A stretch of DNA of 64,000 bases. Source: Hybos culiciformis (lineage: Eukaryota; Arthropoda; Insecta; Diptera; Hybotidae). How positions within the stretch are numbered: the stretch's first letter is position 1; the number at the start of each line of letters is the position of its first letter. Location: positions 38,249,381 through 38,313,380 of the forward strand of contig OZ023275.1 in the NCBI GenBank assembly GCA_964007475.1. The letters run 5' to 3'. A program made the translations under genes and the position numbers. The notes under the pieces were generated by a model. That model ran no database searches and had not been told where the DNA came from. It worked only from the letters and a program-made list of their open reading frames with translations. This document shows, one piece after another, positions 39,750 through 53,422 of the stretch.

Positions 39750-42700
39750 CATAAAAGTACACATTTTTAAATATTTTATTTTCATTTTTCTTTTGTAATT
39801 AAGTAGATTTAAAAAAAAAAAAAAAATTAGATACGTCAAAAAGAGTTTCATCAAAATTTTTGAAATATTAGAAAGAATGGAATTTATTAGTGATAAGAAG
39901 TGTATAAATTAAACATTCATTAAAAACACTAATTTAAATACATATAATGAAGATTTTATAATTACCTTTTTATTCATGCTCCAAAGTTCGTGGACTTAGT
40001 TAAAGTTAATAGTTATGTTTGTTCAATAGCCAAAAAAATTAGAATCTCGTTTATGTAGCAATTAAACAACATTAAAATAAATAATCGACCGGAAATTTAA
40101 ATCATTTGTTAAAGAGATAATGCCAAACGCTTCATACAAAAATTTATACCTTTTGCTAAAACTTTTATAAAAATTAAGGAAATAAAATATTTAAAAATGT
40201 TTATTAATTAGTTTTAGATAATGCATAGAGTAGAATTAAAGAATATAATTTATCATAATTTGAAGAATAATACTTATGTGTAAGTATTTATCATTTGTAG
40301 TGTGAATATATCAAATGTTAATTGAATTTAGATCTAAAGTTCATAAAATGAATTTTAATGAGTGATTTTTCATTGATAAAAATTAAAAGCGCAACTAATA
40401 TTTTCAAATAATTTTAATTCGATGCATATAATCCTTTCCCACTAATTATTTATTTATCTTTTAATATAACTATTGTGGGGAAAATTAAATTAATAATAAT
40501 CATTATTTATCCTTTTTTCAAACTACAAATTATCTAAAATTTGTTTAAGCGCTATTCATTTGATTTTTTTTTTTTATTTTATATTTTGTTATTTCATTAA
40601 ATTTAAGATAGTTAATTATTTAAATTTAAAGTGCCAAATATTAGAATTTATTTGCTTTTAATGAATCAATGAATTTACCATATATGAAACAAAAAAATAC
40701 ATTTTTAAACAATGTAAGGATACAATAATTTTTTTTTAATTTTATGTAACACAAAAGTTTTTATATTTATCTTTTTATTTTAATGTAAATTTATTATTTG
40801 TCTGGAAATTAATATTTTTAATAGATTTAATTATTGAAAGACCTTTGAAGAACCAATTTTAGGTCAGTTTATTTATTTATATTCCGATTTTCTTTGGAAT
40901 TCAATATATATTTTATTATAATTTAATTATTTAATTTACTGCCGTTTATGTTTTCATTCAATAATTATAAATTTACGTATGTACAACATACAATTATAAT
41001 TAAATATACTTTTTAATCAATAAAATATAGAATAGTTTATTTCTACTTTATATAATGTTAATAACTTTAATTTTGATTATATAATAAATACATTTTCATA
41101 TAACTAAATTATATTTTATTATAATCCAAAAAAAAAATATATATATATATATTTATTTTATAAAAATTATATACTTATTCATTTATATTTTATTAAGAAA
41201 TTTTAAAAGCGTTCATTAGAATTACATCAACTAACGAATATTCCACCATATCTGACATGGCTTTAAAATGAAAAAAAAAAAAGTTCTTTTTTATAATTAC
41301 CCATCAACTTAAATTATAATTATTATTATATGCTAAATAAAAATTTAAAATATATATTTAATTATTATAATAATAAAGGAAAAATAAATAATATTTATAT
41401 AAAATATAACCAAATACATACATACATAATCAAATACATACATACATAATCATTAATCAATTTTAATGAATTATTAAACAAACCAGAAAAAAAAACAATT
41501 TTTAAATCAAATTATGTTAGACTAAAAAATAAAATGCTCAAAAAAAATAAATATTACTAAATAATATAAAATATAATTACATATTATTATTTTATTTAAT
41601 ATTTTTATATAAAAGTTTATCTAATTTGTTTTAGGGGTGACCGACTTTTTTTTAGGAAGGTTTGATACTATTATTTTTCAGCAAAAAAAATTAAAGCGAT
41701 TTGAATGTTGATAACGCAAACTAAGCTTTTATAATTGGATATTAATTTTTAATTTCAATAATAATTATAGTTAAGATTTTAAGATCTTATTCGAAATTGT
41801 TACCTTCATAATTTTTTTTTAATTTTTTACGACAATTGCAATTTTAGTTGTTAGAGTTTTTCAATACCTTCGAGTAAACAAGTAGTGTAGTTTTACGATA
41901 TTATGAACATCAAATGCATTAAATTTTTGTTGAACAAATCAAAAGTAAGTTGTTAACTAGGAGATGTTAAAATTTTTTTTTATTTTGAACAAAGTATAAA
42001 ATATTATCTAAATCTAAAAATAATCAAAAAATTAATTATTCTAAAAAGCAATGAAAAGTCTTGAAATTTCCTTTTAATTAGATATTTATATTATTTACTC
42101 CAGAAATTAGATTGTTTTTCGCAAATTTCATTAATTTCAAAACTTTGTTAAAATTTAAATTGTGTATTAGAAATTATTAAAATCAATTATTTCTTTCAAT
42201 TATTTTATCAATTAAATTTTTTATTAATTTAAATCTCCTAATTTTAGATCTGGTTCCACCTATATATAATGATATAATCAAAAGACAATAATTTATACTT
42301 CATATAATATTAAATTTTTATAGTTTTAAGAATATTAATTATTAAAAAGAAAATATTTAATCACAACATTCCAAATATTTATAATAATATTTATAATTTT
42401 ATTTATAATTTATTAAAAAAAACATACATTATGTATTTTTCTTATTAATATTTTATATTATTAATCTTTTATATTTATTAAAAAATTTATATTTTACTTA
42501 CATAATAAATATTCTATATTTTTATTAATTATTGCAACCTCAAAGCTTATTCAATGGATAAAGATTAAAAAAAAAAAGAATAATTATTTCTAAAAATTAT
42601 AAAATAGTATATGTATTAAAAAAAAAATATTAACACAAATTTAAAATTTAAACATCGAATCATTTTTTTTTTTTTGCTGACGAAATGGTTGCGAAGGGAG

Positions 42701-43541
42701 TTAAATGTTAGGTAACTAATATTTTATGGTTAAATTAATCTAATTGAATTTCTGACTTTACATTAATAACAGAGGAATTACATTTATTTATAATAAATTT
42801 ACATTAAAATAAAAAGAGAAATATAAAAAAAAATTGAACTAAAATAAATATACATAAAATTGAATAAAAAAAGAAAAATTTAGCTCTAATATAAAAAAAA
42901 GATTTTACATTAAAAAAATTTTTAGGTGTAGATACTATTCATCATAATTTTAATAAAATTTGTAATAGTTTTAAATTAAATTTATAAAATTTATTATAAA
43001 ATCTTATGAAAATGAATTAAAAAATTTAATAAAATATATTAAATATATTTTTATTTACTAAATACTGGTAAAAATATTTGTATACACGAATATTCATACT
43101 AAATTAGTAGGTATTAAATTGAATTGAGTTGACCTGAGTAATTCAACAAGAAAGTTTGAAACAAATATGTAGTATGAATTAAAATTATCTTATTCTTCCA
43201 AATAATCTATTTATTCAAGTATTTTGGGATAAAAATTTTTATGGCGTTTGATAAATATAGTTCTTTATAATGCAAAAGTATTTCAAATTAACTGATTTCA
43301 ACAAAGTCCATAGCTATACTAAAATAGGATTTCAATTTTACACCAAAATCTATCATTCTAATTTGTTAATTTGTTAATTTGATAAAAGCAAAATCCAGTC
43401 AGATAAGAAACCATTTAAGAAAATAATTGCTTGATCCTAAAATATCACGATTGTAGATTTATTCGCATTAAATCAAATATTTTTATAATACTTAAACAAC
43501 AAATAAATTTTATAAATAATTATAGAATATATGTAGTTAGC
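39750..43541. other. Intergenic, AT-rich, between convergent genes
   Basis: It contains the 3' UTR of the tetraspanin and that of the minus-strand secreted-protein gene, which converge here. Otherwise there are A/T runs and microsatellites with no supportable gene. Confidence 0.7.
41411..41450. repeat. Exact tandem duplication of a 20-bp unit
   Basis: AAATACATACATACATAATC occurs twice in succession with no mismatch; the unit itself contains (CATA)n. Confidence 0.9.
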
Positions 43542-44550
43542 TTAATTTAATCCAACTATTCTTCCTCCAATATTGTCCAAGTGTACGTTTAGACTTTTTG
43601 TTAGGCCCCTTATCAAATTTCCAGGTGTCTAAAATTAAAATGCAAATTGTATTATATTTGATAAATAAATTGACCAAATCTAGATAATTACGTCCAAAAT
43701 TCTATTCATGAAATTAGAAAAAGCTTCATAGCCATTTACAATTGCTCTGGGTATTGCAGGAAACGCACCACCTTCATTTCCATATTTTTCATGCTCTTCA
43801 ATAGTGTCAATTATTGGCTTAACCTGAAGTTAAAACTCCTAAGTTAGTGCGAGGTTATCATATCAATTTAACCCTGTGAACAAAAATTATAAACAAACTT
43901 ACATTCAAAGAATCCGATGCTTTCATCTGTGTATTATCGTACACTGTTAAAATAGCTGATGGTAAATCTTCTTTTTCCAGATTGGCTGTTTCTCGGGTTC
44001 GTTCGGTTGGTGTTAATAAATTTGACTAAAAATTGAAATAAAATTGTTGACACAAAATTAATATTTGTATAAGCGATTAAGATAATCTATTTAGTCAGAA
44101 AAATAAAATGCTCAAACAATTATTTGAGTTTAAATTGGGCACTTAATATTTCATATAGTCTGATAAGGAAATCAGATTACCCAAACGATTAATAATTAAT
44201 CAAGAAATTTACATCAATATTTTATTTTCGATGGATTTTAATGGAATATGTAAGCTTATTATATGGTCAAGGTAGATTTTTCAAGTATGCCCTTGCGTAT
44301 AAAATATGTGATTAATTTAATTCAAAATTTATAAGTTAATATATAAATTCAAATCTTATTCTAACTAAAAAACGAAAAAAATTAGAACGAACATATCTTA
44401 AATAATAAAAAAAAAAAATACCTTAAAATCTTTGGCTGAGCTTATCAAATTATTACCGACGTTCCCATTTTCTTCAGAATTTCCCAGTGGTGCATTGAGT
44501 ACATTTCCAAAAAATGTCAACAATACGGTGAATAATGCAATATTTTTCAT
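43542..44550 (-). CDS. Small secreted protein of unknown function (4 exons, complete)
   Basis: Spliced reading on the minus strand: 44550-44422, 44025-43903, 43823-43692 and 43628-43542, giving 156 aa. All three introns (396, 79 and 63 nt) are GT-AG and phase 0, and the frame stays open to a TAA at 43544-43542. Residues 1-20 (MKNIALFTVLLTFFGNVLNA) form a clear signal peptide with cleavage expected after A20. The mature chain is acidic in the middle (residues 60-105) and ends in an amphipathic, basic stretch with TPGNLIRGLTKSLNVHLDN. There are no cysteines, so it is not a disulfide-knot toxin or typical antimicrobial peptide. The segment IEEHEKYGNEGGAF (residues 92-105) resembles insect secreted proteins of unknown function that I vaguely recall, but I cannot name the family. 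If intron 3 were retained, the protein would stop two residues after D128, giving a 130-aa form. Confidence 0.8.
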
Positions 44551-46042
44551 AATTATCTTCAAATAATTTTATGATTTTCCAGTTGATAATGCAAGTTACC
44601 GAGAGAAACTAAAGCACATAATTAGTAAATGTTATGAAACATACAAGATTTTACAACTTTTTGTTAAAAAATTTTACCATTACCTTCTTCGCTAAATTTA
44701 ACATTTTTTCAACAATTTATGTTAATTCATTACAAACGCTAAAATCTGCTGTTTTAATTCAATCAGCATATTATTCACTTAAATAAATTTTGGTTAAAGA
44801 AAATTTTGATGGTGCACCTTTCTAATTGAACAGTTAACACTGGACCACTTAAATATTAGTTTTTAATTAAATCTACAACATCAAAGAATTTTTTGTGGAT
44901 ATTGCGTAACTTACTATGGTATCTGACAGCTAACTGTGCAAAACAAATTTTTTTAATATTTTAATTTAATTATTTGAATTATTGAAAATGTTTTCTGACA
45001 ATACTCAAATATGTCATCTTTTTTTCTATTTGCTAAAGACATTAAATGACGATTTGTAATTTAAAAAAATTAATTACTATATCTTAGTTGATGTCCATTT
45101 CTTTGAATTATTAATATTTATTAAAAATTAACCCAAAATAAGAAAGATAAATTTGGTTTTCGTATCAAATTAGTTTTCATCAGAATAACTTGTTGCATCA
45201 AAATATTAAATACAAATATCCCTTCCTTTTACATCAATATTTTAGTTACATATTAATTCATAAATTATTTAACGTCATAAAGTTATAAAATTCATTCACT
45301 TACCCCAATAAAGTAAAATATCGCGAAAAAAAAAATATTCAGAATATTTCTGAAGTAGCAATAAAAATTTCAAGTGAATTTTACCCACTTAGTTAAAAAT
45401 AAAATTACTTGTTGTTCGATATTCTATAATTTAAAATTTTATTAAATATTTTTGGTTGAGCCCATATAAAACACTCATAATAATTGTGGTTTCCATATTA
45501 GAAATTTCGTATATTAGAAATTTCACATTAAAATGTTCAATAACAACTTAAAGTTTTTATCTGCATATACCTTTTTAACTCACCTGTAATTCCTAAATTA
45601 GACTTTCTTTCTTTCTTTAAAAAAATATATATTTTTAAATCAGTTTATAAGAAATCTATGCACTGTGCTAGGTTTGAATGTCAAACAAAAATTTATTCAG
45701 AAAATATAGGGTAATCAACGCAGTTACGATTCAAATATATATAATTTTTAATATGATTATCATCACTAATGCTTTATGCATTAGTATTACGCGATCTTCT
45801 GTACTAACCAGTAACCATAATATTTAATTATGGTTATTATAATGTCAACGTTTTAGGACATAACTAGAATATATGTTCTTAAACATTTTAGTAAATTATT
45901 TTTTTTCTGCAAATGTTTCAAAGCAACGCTTCTGATGGTGACACAAAATTCCAAAATTTTATTTTCTTCACTCATGTTGTTATTTTTAGTTTTGTTAAAC
46001 AGATTACAATGAGATGTAAAGAAATTAACTCGGTTTTGTTGT
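44551..46042. other. Upstream region of the secreted-protein gene
   Basis: The promoter and any 5' UTR exon of the minus-strand gene should lie here, but none can be fixed. A perfect 10-bp-stem hairpin (TAACCATAAT, 5-nt loop) sits at 45812-45836. No other gene is seen. Confidence 0.5.
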
Positions 46043-46050
46043 GTGGACTG

Positions 46051-46685
46051 CAGCGGCGGCTCGTACATAGGTGCTGCGACACTGCAGAACCCTCAAGAAA
46101 TTTCAAAAAATTGAACTCATAAATAAAATTTTTTGTAGGCTCTGAATTTTTCTCACTTTAAAATTATTTTTAAAAGCAATTGCTGTAACATTTTATAAAC
46201 AGTAGCCTACTTTTAGGCTTACAGAAAATTAAATATAGAAAATACAGAAAGTACTTTTCAAAAATAGCTGCAGAAATCTTTTTAACAGATTTTTTGGAAC
46301 TGCGAATTTCACAGTGCAGGGAATTTTTTTTTCATGAACAATTTAATACATTTTTATTGCTGTTAAGTTTTTTTTCATGGCTTGAATGTAAGGAAAAATG
46401 CACTGCCACAGAAGCAGTGCGGCTGTATACTTTCTTAAAAATTTAAAAACAAATAAGTACCTATTTGGGAAATTGTTTTTGTTTCTTTTGGGATTTTTTG
46501 AATGTAATTCTTTACATGTTTCAGAAGCAGCACAATTTTTATATGGGATTTAGGTATTTTGTTTGCTTTTGAATTTTCAAAACTGATATATGAGTATTAT
46601 ATATCATAAAACATTTAAAATTAAAAAAAAAGAGGTTGTTATTTTTTGCAGCACCCTCTTTCAAAACTTCCACGGGCCGCCACTG
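46051..46685. mobile_element. hAT-like non-autonomous element with perfect 8-bp target duplication
   Basis: Left end CAGCGGCGGCTCGT and inverted right end CAGTGGCGGCCCGT differ at two positions. The element is flanked by identical GTGGACTG at 46043-46050 and 46686-46693. A CAGNGGCG terminus and 8-bp duplication are diagnostic of hAT elements. The 635-bp interior has no transposase; it holds a small hairpin (GCACTGC...GCAGTGC, near 46400-46420) and GC-richer subterminal segments. The intact duplication suggests a comparatively recent insertion. Confidence 0.88.
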
Positions 46686-46693
46686 GTGGACTG

Positions 46694-49244
46694 TTTATTA
46701 ATTCGAAATAACTTTTTTTTGTCACTTTCATCTTAGCTTAAGAAAAAAATTAATGTTAGCATATTAAAAACAGATATTTTTTTTTTATTATTATAGTTTA
46801 ATATTGGTATTTAAATGAATGGATAAAAAATTTACTTTTATTTTGTTGAAATATATTATATACTTATATTGTGAATATACACTTTCTCTTTAAGGCATGC
46901 ATATTTACTTATTAAAATCGGAATTTATTTTTTCAAATACACTTGTTGATTGTTAATTTTGTGTTTATTTTTCCGCAAATTATATTTCTGAATTTCAGGG
47001 TTCAAATTAATTCCGTTGCTAGAATCCTATTGCATTTATTTTAAATAATTAAAAATGAGTTATGTCGAATTTTTTGTTCTATTCTAATGCAAATGAAAAC
47101 AAGTACCTAAAATATATGTCAAAGTTACTTAAATTTTTATGCAAACGATATTATTTACAACACAGGACCATAGGAACTTAAATTTCGGATTAATTTTAAA
47201 CTTCATTGGAAAATCAAAAAAAAAAAACTCTATAAGTTTTTATTCTATGTAAAACTTTTTAAAAATATAATTGAAAAATACTGCATTAGCTGAAAAAAAT
47301 TACAATGTGGAGAAACTTTTAAAATATTTTACATCAGAAAAAAAATAAATAACTCAGATATTATTATTTTTAAAAGGAATTTTTTTTTTCTTATAAATTC
47401 CAGAAGAAATTTTTTTTCAACTTCTTGTATTTTGGTTAAGTAGACCACATTTTTGTATATAAATATATTTAAATATTTTCATCTTTTCTATTTTTTTTTT
47501 TTTTTGAAGAATTTATTAGTTCTTTTCAGAGCAAGTTAATAGATGTAAAATTTTTAAAAATAAATTTTGTTATTGCTTCATTTTTTCTTCATTTAAGTTT
47601 TCATTCATTTTTCTCAAAATAATTCATAAAATTTTTTAACCAAAAAAAAAAAAACCGAAAAAGCTCTATTCATTTTTAGTCTTATTATTTATTCTTAACA
47701 TTATTGACTGATGTGAAATTTTTCATTAAGTTCATGTCCTAAAAGGAAGCAATAGTAAAATTAAAAAAGAAGAAAATTTTTGAATTTACTTTTTTAAATT
47801 ACATAGTTCAATCTCACTTTTACTGAAATTTAATTTATACATCAAAATGTTATCTTTTCTTTAAATTTTTTGTTATTCTTTGACAAATTTGTGGTTTTAA
47901 TAAAAGATTGATGTTTTTATAATTTTATATATATTAAGTATATTTATTTAAAATTTTTTTTATAAATATTTATTAAAATTCTATTTACAAGCAACTTATT
48001 TAATTTTTTTATATTATATATTTAAAATTCATGTTACATAATCCAAGATTATTTTTTCCTTATTTTAAAAATAATTGAATGTATTTTATTTTTAAATATA
48101 TTTTCAATTATACATTACTATCAAATATTTAATAACTACATAAATTGTATATTAAAAAAAAATTCGAATACATTATTTTTATAAAATCAAATTATACAAG
48201 ACAGTCGAAGATTGAAAATAAAATAAGTAAATATATTAGTCAACAAAACTTTCTGACCTTAAGAGATGATTTGAAAAAAAAACTAAAAATAAAAAATTGT
48301 ATAATGTTCACGATAAGGTACAATACTCAATCTATAATAGATGTAAATAGGTTTAATTTAAAAATAATTAATATAATATTATATATTTATTTAGAAATTA
48401 TATATAATTATATATCTTAGTCCTTTAAAAAAATTCAGAAAATATATGTAATTCAAATTCAAACATTTTGTTAATTCTGTTTAAAAATGTAACCTTTAAA
48501 AGTTTAGAAAATTTTATTACAAAATAGGATTGAAAATTAATCATTAACCTTAATTAAGCTGATTGTAGTTTCTTTTCGATTTTCTTTTTGATTTGAATTA
48601 AGGGTAGAATATCAACTTATAACATGTCTCCATTTTTCCGAAATTGGGCAAAACAATAATTGTAATATAATTTAGGTTTAAGAATGTACTTCTAACCGAA
48701 AAATTACGAATACCATTTATATACTTCTAATCGATTGTGTTATTTAATTAGAATTTGACTTTCCAAAATAAACTTCTGTGATTAGTAACAACATAAAAAT
48801 TTATTAAAAAAAAAAAATCTCAATCATTGACTTAAAAAAAAACAATAAAAAAGGCAACGTTTTGGTAAAAACCATAAATAATAATATAATAGAACTTCTA
48901 AATTATTTATGTGTAGATAAAATTTCAAATAATTTTATTTTTTAAATATATAAAATTAATTAGCTTGAAAAATGATTGTATATTTATTTTTTTTTTTGAA
49001 TTACATCATACTTATTTAAAAAAATAATATTTTTTTTATGACTATCTTTTAATTACATTCTAAATATGTTATTATTATTTATGTATATATATATGTATTA
49101 TGTATAATTTTATTTCGTAAATACATTTATATTATAATTCTAACGGTATAATTTACTATTAAATAAATTTTTAATAAGTCGTTCAATATAAACATTAACT
49201 GGCACCCATTTAAGTCTGTCACACAACAACTATCAAGCTGCTAA
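46694..49244. other. Intergenic, AT-rich
   Basis: No gene is seen. The 3' UTR of the minus-strand gene ending at 49245 must extend into 49.2 kb and below; a minus-strand AATAAA lies near 49110. The frame at 48145-48420 is all I, K, N and Y and is a chance opening. Confidence 0.6.
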
Positions 49245-50577
49245 TTAATTTCCAAAACTTATACTTTTTTCTCCATAGCTGCTTCGGTTTGAACCATTTT
49301 TAAGAATACCATTACCTAGTGTTTCTAATCGTTTCTGTTCCATATTGTTAGGAATATTGATTGTGACTCGATTGTAATTATTAATGGGTCCATTTTTAAT
49401 CATATTACCATTTTCAGAATTGTTTTGTTTATTTTGTAGCATATTTGTTAGTTTCTCAATGTTAGACGCTTTATTTAAAACAGCTTTACCATTTGGTATT
49501 GGACTTTTCAAGTTCGTATTTCCATTTGTAATGCCATTGGTTTGCGGTTTAAAGCCATTTTGAAGGCCTATTTCAGTATGTTGATTGCCATTATGAAAGT
49601 TTTCATTTTTATTGTCATTTTGTATTATTCCATTGTACATACCACCATTATAACCATTGCTATGTAATTCTCCTTGTGTTTTACCATTAAATTTTTCAAA
49701 CTCATTACGTTTCTTTAAATTTGATCTTGACAAAGTCAATTCCAATTCACTTCGCAGCATATGTGATACAGTTTCGCCATTCGTTGGTGTACTTGGTGAA
49801 GGTGTGGGTGATGTATTCATATTCTCCGTTGATTTTGCTATAAAATCGAATTTATTTGGCTCCTTTCTCTGGAAACCATTTTGTTTGTATTCTCCAATAG
49901 TAACAGATACTGGTCGTTGCAATTTCTTCATAGTTGGTGGACCACAATTTTGAGCTGCAAAATATGCTGGCGGTGGTTTTGGTACAGCTGTTGATGGATT
50001 TAATAATTGATATGAATCTATTGATTCTAATTCAGCAATTTCTCCATTTGCTTTTGCTACTTCAGAAGCTGCTACTCTTGCTATTGTTCCATTATAAGAT
50101 CCATTTACTTCTCTTGCTTTAATTATAGTACTGTTTGGTGTTGAATCGTAATCAGGGATCGGTGTTAATGGCAGAGGAGGCATTGCGTATGATTCTATTT
50201 CACGATTTGTCTGAGAGAAACCATTTGATAACGGTGGGTTATTTGCAAACTCCGGTGGCTAAAAAATTAATAGAAATATTTTTTTTTTGTTCGAGAATTA
50301 TAAGTCTGTATTATCTTTTATTGTATTTCATTGTATCTGTCATTGTATTGATAGTACTTACGGGTGGCGGAGTTGGAAATTGTCCATTTATTAATCTGTC
50401 ACTCATTGCTTCTACCCTTTTGCAGCCATTAACATGCCCATTATGATTAAAAAATGATCTCATCGGTTCATCAATATTCTCATTAATTTGAGGTGATTGT
50501 TTTTGTTGCGGTGGAGGCGACCGATGGTCAGTTTCATCTTTCATAATAACAGTTTTACTAAGTTCTTCCTGTCTTTC
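49245..50577 (-). CDS. Pro/Asn-rich protein, last two exons (3'-terminal part)
   Basis: Exon 50577-50362 (72 codons) joins in phase 0 to the terminal exon 50258-49245 (337 codons plus stop), giving a 409-aa C-terminal part. Donor GTAAGT at 50361 and acceptor TTTTTTAG at 50259 bound a 103-nt intron. The chain begins ERQEELSKTVIMKDE, is polar and probably disordered, and carries proline motifs: FPTPPPPPEF formed across the splice junction (fits the Ena/VASP EVH1 ligand F-P-x-P-P), MPPLPLTPIPDYD, and PKPPPAY (a PPxY WW ligand). A helix-prone conserved-looking segment SHMLRSELELTLSRSNLKKR ends in LKK and faintly resembles a WH2 actin-binding motif, but its spacing is off by one. About 100 residues nearer the end are extremely rich in N-G pairs. 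Together this suggests a cytoskeletal or signalling scaffold. I considered Forked/Espin-like actin bundlers but cannot confirm. N-terminal exons are missing or uncertain. Confidence 0.85.
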
Positions 50578-53383
50578 CTGCAAAAATAAAAAAAATTGAG
50601 TTAAATGATATGTTTTTAAAATACTGAATGTATTTTATCGAAAGTATTATAAAGTTGAATTTACGTTTAGAAATCAAAAATTCTAAAAAAAAAAGAATGT
50701 TCTTGAAAACTTAAGTTTTCGTTTAGATATGCATGTTACAAACTTGTAACATAATTTTCTTTAAATATCTTATATAGAAAAAATATTCGCACTATAAAGT
50801 GTTATTTTAATGTTATTATATTTGTTTTCTCATCAATATTTATATAAATTTAATAATAATATGTATGAAGAAATTGAGGTTTGTTGTTTTTTTCCTCAAA
50901 TTTTTTTTTTATAAACATACAATATTGGTTAAATTGCGTGAAATTTAATCATATAATAATATTTCTTTATGTTATTATAATTTTTTTAACCGCTTATGTA
51001 ATTAATAATAAATAATATATTATGTTTGCACACTCAATTATATTATTATTATTATTATTATTATTCTTTTTCATAAAATTGTTTTCATATTATGTTTTAT
51101 ATATATATATATCACTTTTGTAACATTAACAAAAAAAAAATAATAATAAAATTTATTTATGAAAACAAAAAAAATTGATGAATGAAGATTATTATTATGT
51201 GTAAATTAAAGAAAAATTTATGTATACAACAGACAGCAGTCAGCAGTGTGTTATGTTTTATTATTCAATGTTTATGTTTTGTTTATTATACATTGCAAAA
51301 CGTTATCTTAATGGTTTATCATTCCAGTCTTTAAAATTATATGTTAAAAAAAAAAAACAAAAAAAAAAAAAAATTAATTTTTTATTAAAAGAAAATTAAT
51401 AACACTTTAAATATTATTACCTAATAATAATAATTTCTGGTCTACAAAATTATTTAATATAAATGAAAAGTTTTTATATGTATTTTTTTTTTTTAACGTT
51501 TGCAGTTATTTAAAAATTCATAATTTTCTGGTTTTTAGATAACTTTAATTTTTATTTTGAACAAGTTCTTTTTTAAAGTACAGATATATGTAATATTATA
51601 ATGCTGACGTTAAAAATAAAACCAATAATATACATAGTTGAATAGTTAATATTAAGAGCTGTCAAAAATTTGCATTTGTATATAGTTTCAGGGCACATAA
51701 CGTATATATATAGTTGATAAAACATTTTTATCTATATTCATTTGCTAAAAGTTTATTTAACAAAAATAAAAAAGAAGATTTTTTGTGTTTCATAAATGGT
51801 ACCTACATAGAATGCTCTACTTACATTGCATATTTTATAACATAAAATTTTATATAAAAATGAAATAGGTTGGTAATAAAATAACTTACAAATTAAAAAA
51901 TATGCTTTTTTTTTTAATAACAAGTTTTTGATAGCATTTTGAAATCATTCATTTGAAATTTTTATATTATATTTATTTTTTAGATTTGATTTAATGAAAA
52001 CAATTATGCAGTACAGACGATGGGTGTTTTAAGGTTAACAACACTCTTGTTGTTTACGTCATAATAACATGTTAAAATATTTTTTCATGAAATATTTATA
52101 TATTATTGAGATTGAATGCGTATGCGGTGTTAATTGATGACATACCCTTAATAAATATAATACCATATATAATATTTTTGACAATAAAAATTTCTGTGTT
52201 TTTTTTTTAAATGAACTTAAATTACAAGTTAATTAAGTTTAACTTCATAATTTTTTTATGAGTATATATATATTCGGTTTCTTTCAAAAGTATAATGCAG
52301 GTATATAATGCACATACAATATTGCCAATATTTATTTAAAAATATTACGCACAGTGCTAACTAAAAATAAATAAGATATGTTTATGTTTATTATTATTTT
52401 TTTTAAATTTTATTATTGTTTTAACAGTTAAAAAAATAATGATTCAAGTTGGTTGGTTTTTGTTTTTTTTTATTTGCTTCAAAATTTGGGACAAATTTTC
52501 ATATTTCGATTATAATTATCTCATATCTTTTTTTTTTTTTAAAGATAAAATATTATAAAGAAGAAGATTACTTTAACAGCAAGAAATAAAAAAAAAAAAA
52601 AAAAGAAACAAAAAAAAATTCCATTATTCAAATCTTTATTGCCTTTACGTGTTTTTCCCCGACAACGATGAGGAAAAAAAGAAACTCTTTCATCGCAAAA
52701 AAATGCAATTTGACATTTGGTCATTAAATTTTATTTTTTTTTTGTTTATGATTTCATATACCTACAATGTTTATTAAATGACGAATTAACATATATAACT
52801 ACACCTTAAAAATTAAGCTTTTTGAATAACAAACTTCAAAAAATGTGTACATATATATAAATGATTTTTTATTATATGATTATGGTTCAAGTTCATTTGA
52901 AAGAAATTTACTAAAAAATTGCAATAAAAAATAATCTTAATTTAGATCTTATTAATTACAAATACCTTTGATATTTATTTTATTTTTCAATATGTTCTTT
53001 ATACTGTGCTAACTTTTATGCAAAAGATAATATATGCATATTTCATTAAGAAATAACTAAATCTTACTTATATTAATTTAATAATATTTTTGAGAATAAG
53101 AAACAACTGAAAGTTATGATAAATTTGCTTACGCTAACGTTAAGAGCTAAAAATTTTTATAATAACATGAAGCTAATAGTTCAAATTTAGTTTGGCGTTT
53201 GTAAGAATTAAAAAATTAACACAAGCTGGAATTTATAATGAAAAAATATTAAGTACCTTAATATATATATGTATATGAAAAATTAGCAAACACAACAGTG
53301 TGAAAACGACGATAAATCTAAATGTGAATATTCAATATACAAAGGTCTTATACATATGTAAAATAGTTATTTAAAAATAATAC
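50578..53383 (-). other. Intron of the Pro/Asn-rich gene (if the 39-nt exon is real)
   Basis: Acceptor TTTTTGCAG ends at 50578 and the donor GTATTA starts at 53383. The content is A/T runs, a (TTA)n microsatellite at about 51040-51065 and poly-T or poly-A tracts near 52530 and 52590. No coding segment is seen. Confidence 0.5.
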
Positions 53384-53422
53384 CTGAGATATGACCTCAT
53401 CTCCATATTCAGAAATATTTAA
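53384..53422 (-). CDS. Candidate 39-nt upstream exon of the Pro/Asn-rich gene
   Basis: On the minus strand it reads LNISEYGDEVISQ and ends CAG before GTATTA. It joins in phase 0 to ERQEEL at 50577, giving a smooth acidic/polar run. The proposed acceptor (ATATATCTAAAG) is weak; the frame stays open upstream into A/T-rich, intron-like sequence, so the 5' edge is uncertain. Composition and phase support it; no homology could be checked. Confidence 0.45.

Noticed and set aside
49657..50122. Plus-strand ORFs opposite the Pro/Asn-rich gene
   Set aside because: They are antisense shadows of a well-supported coding exon.
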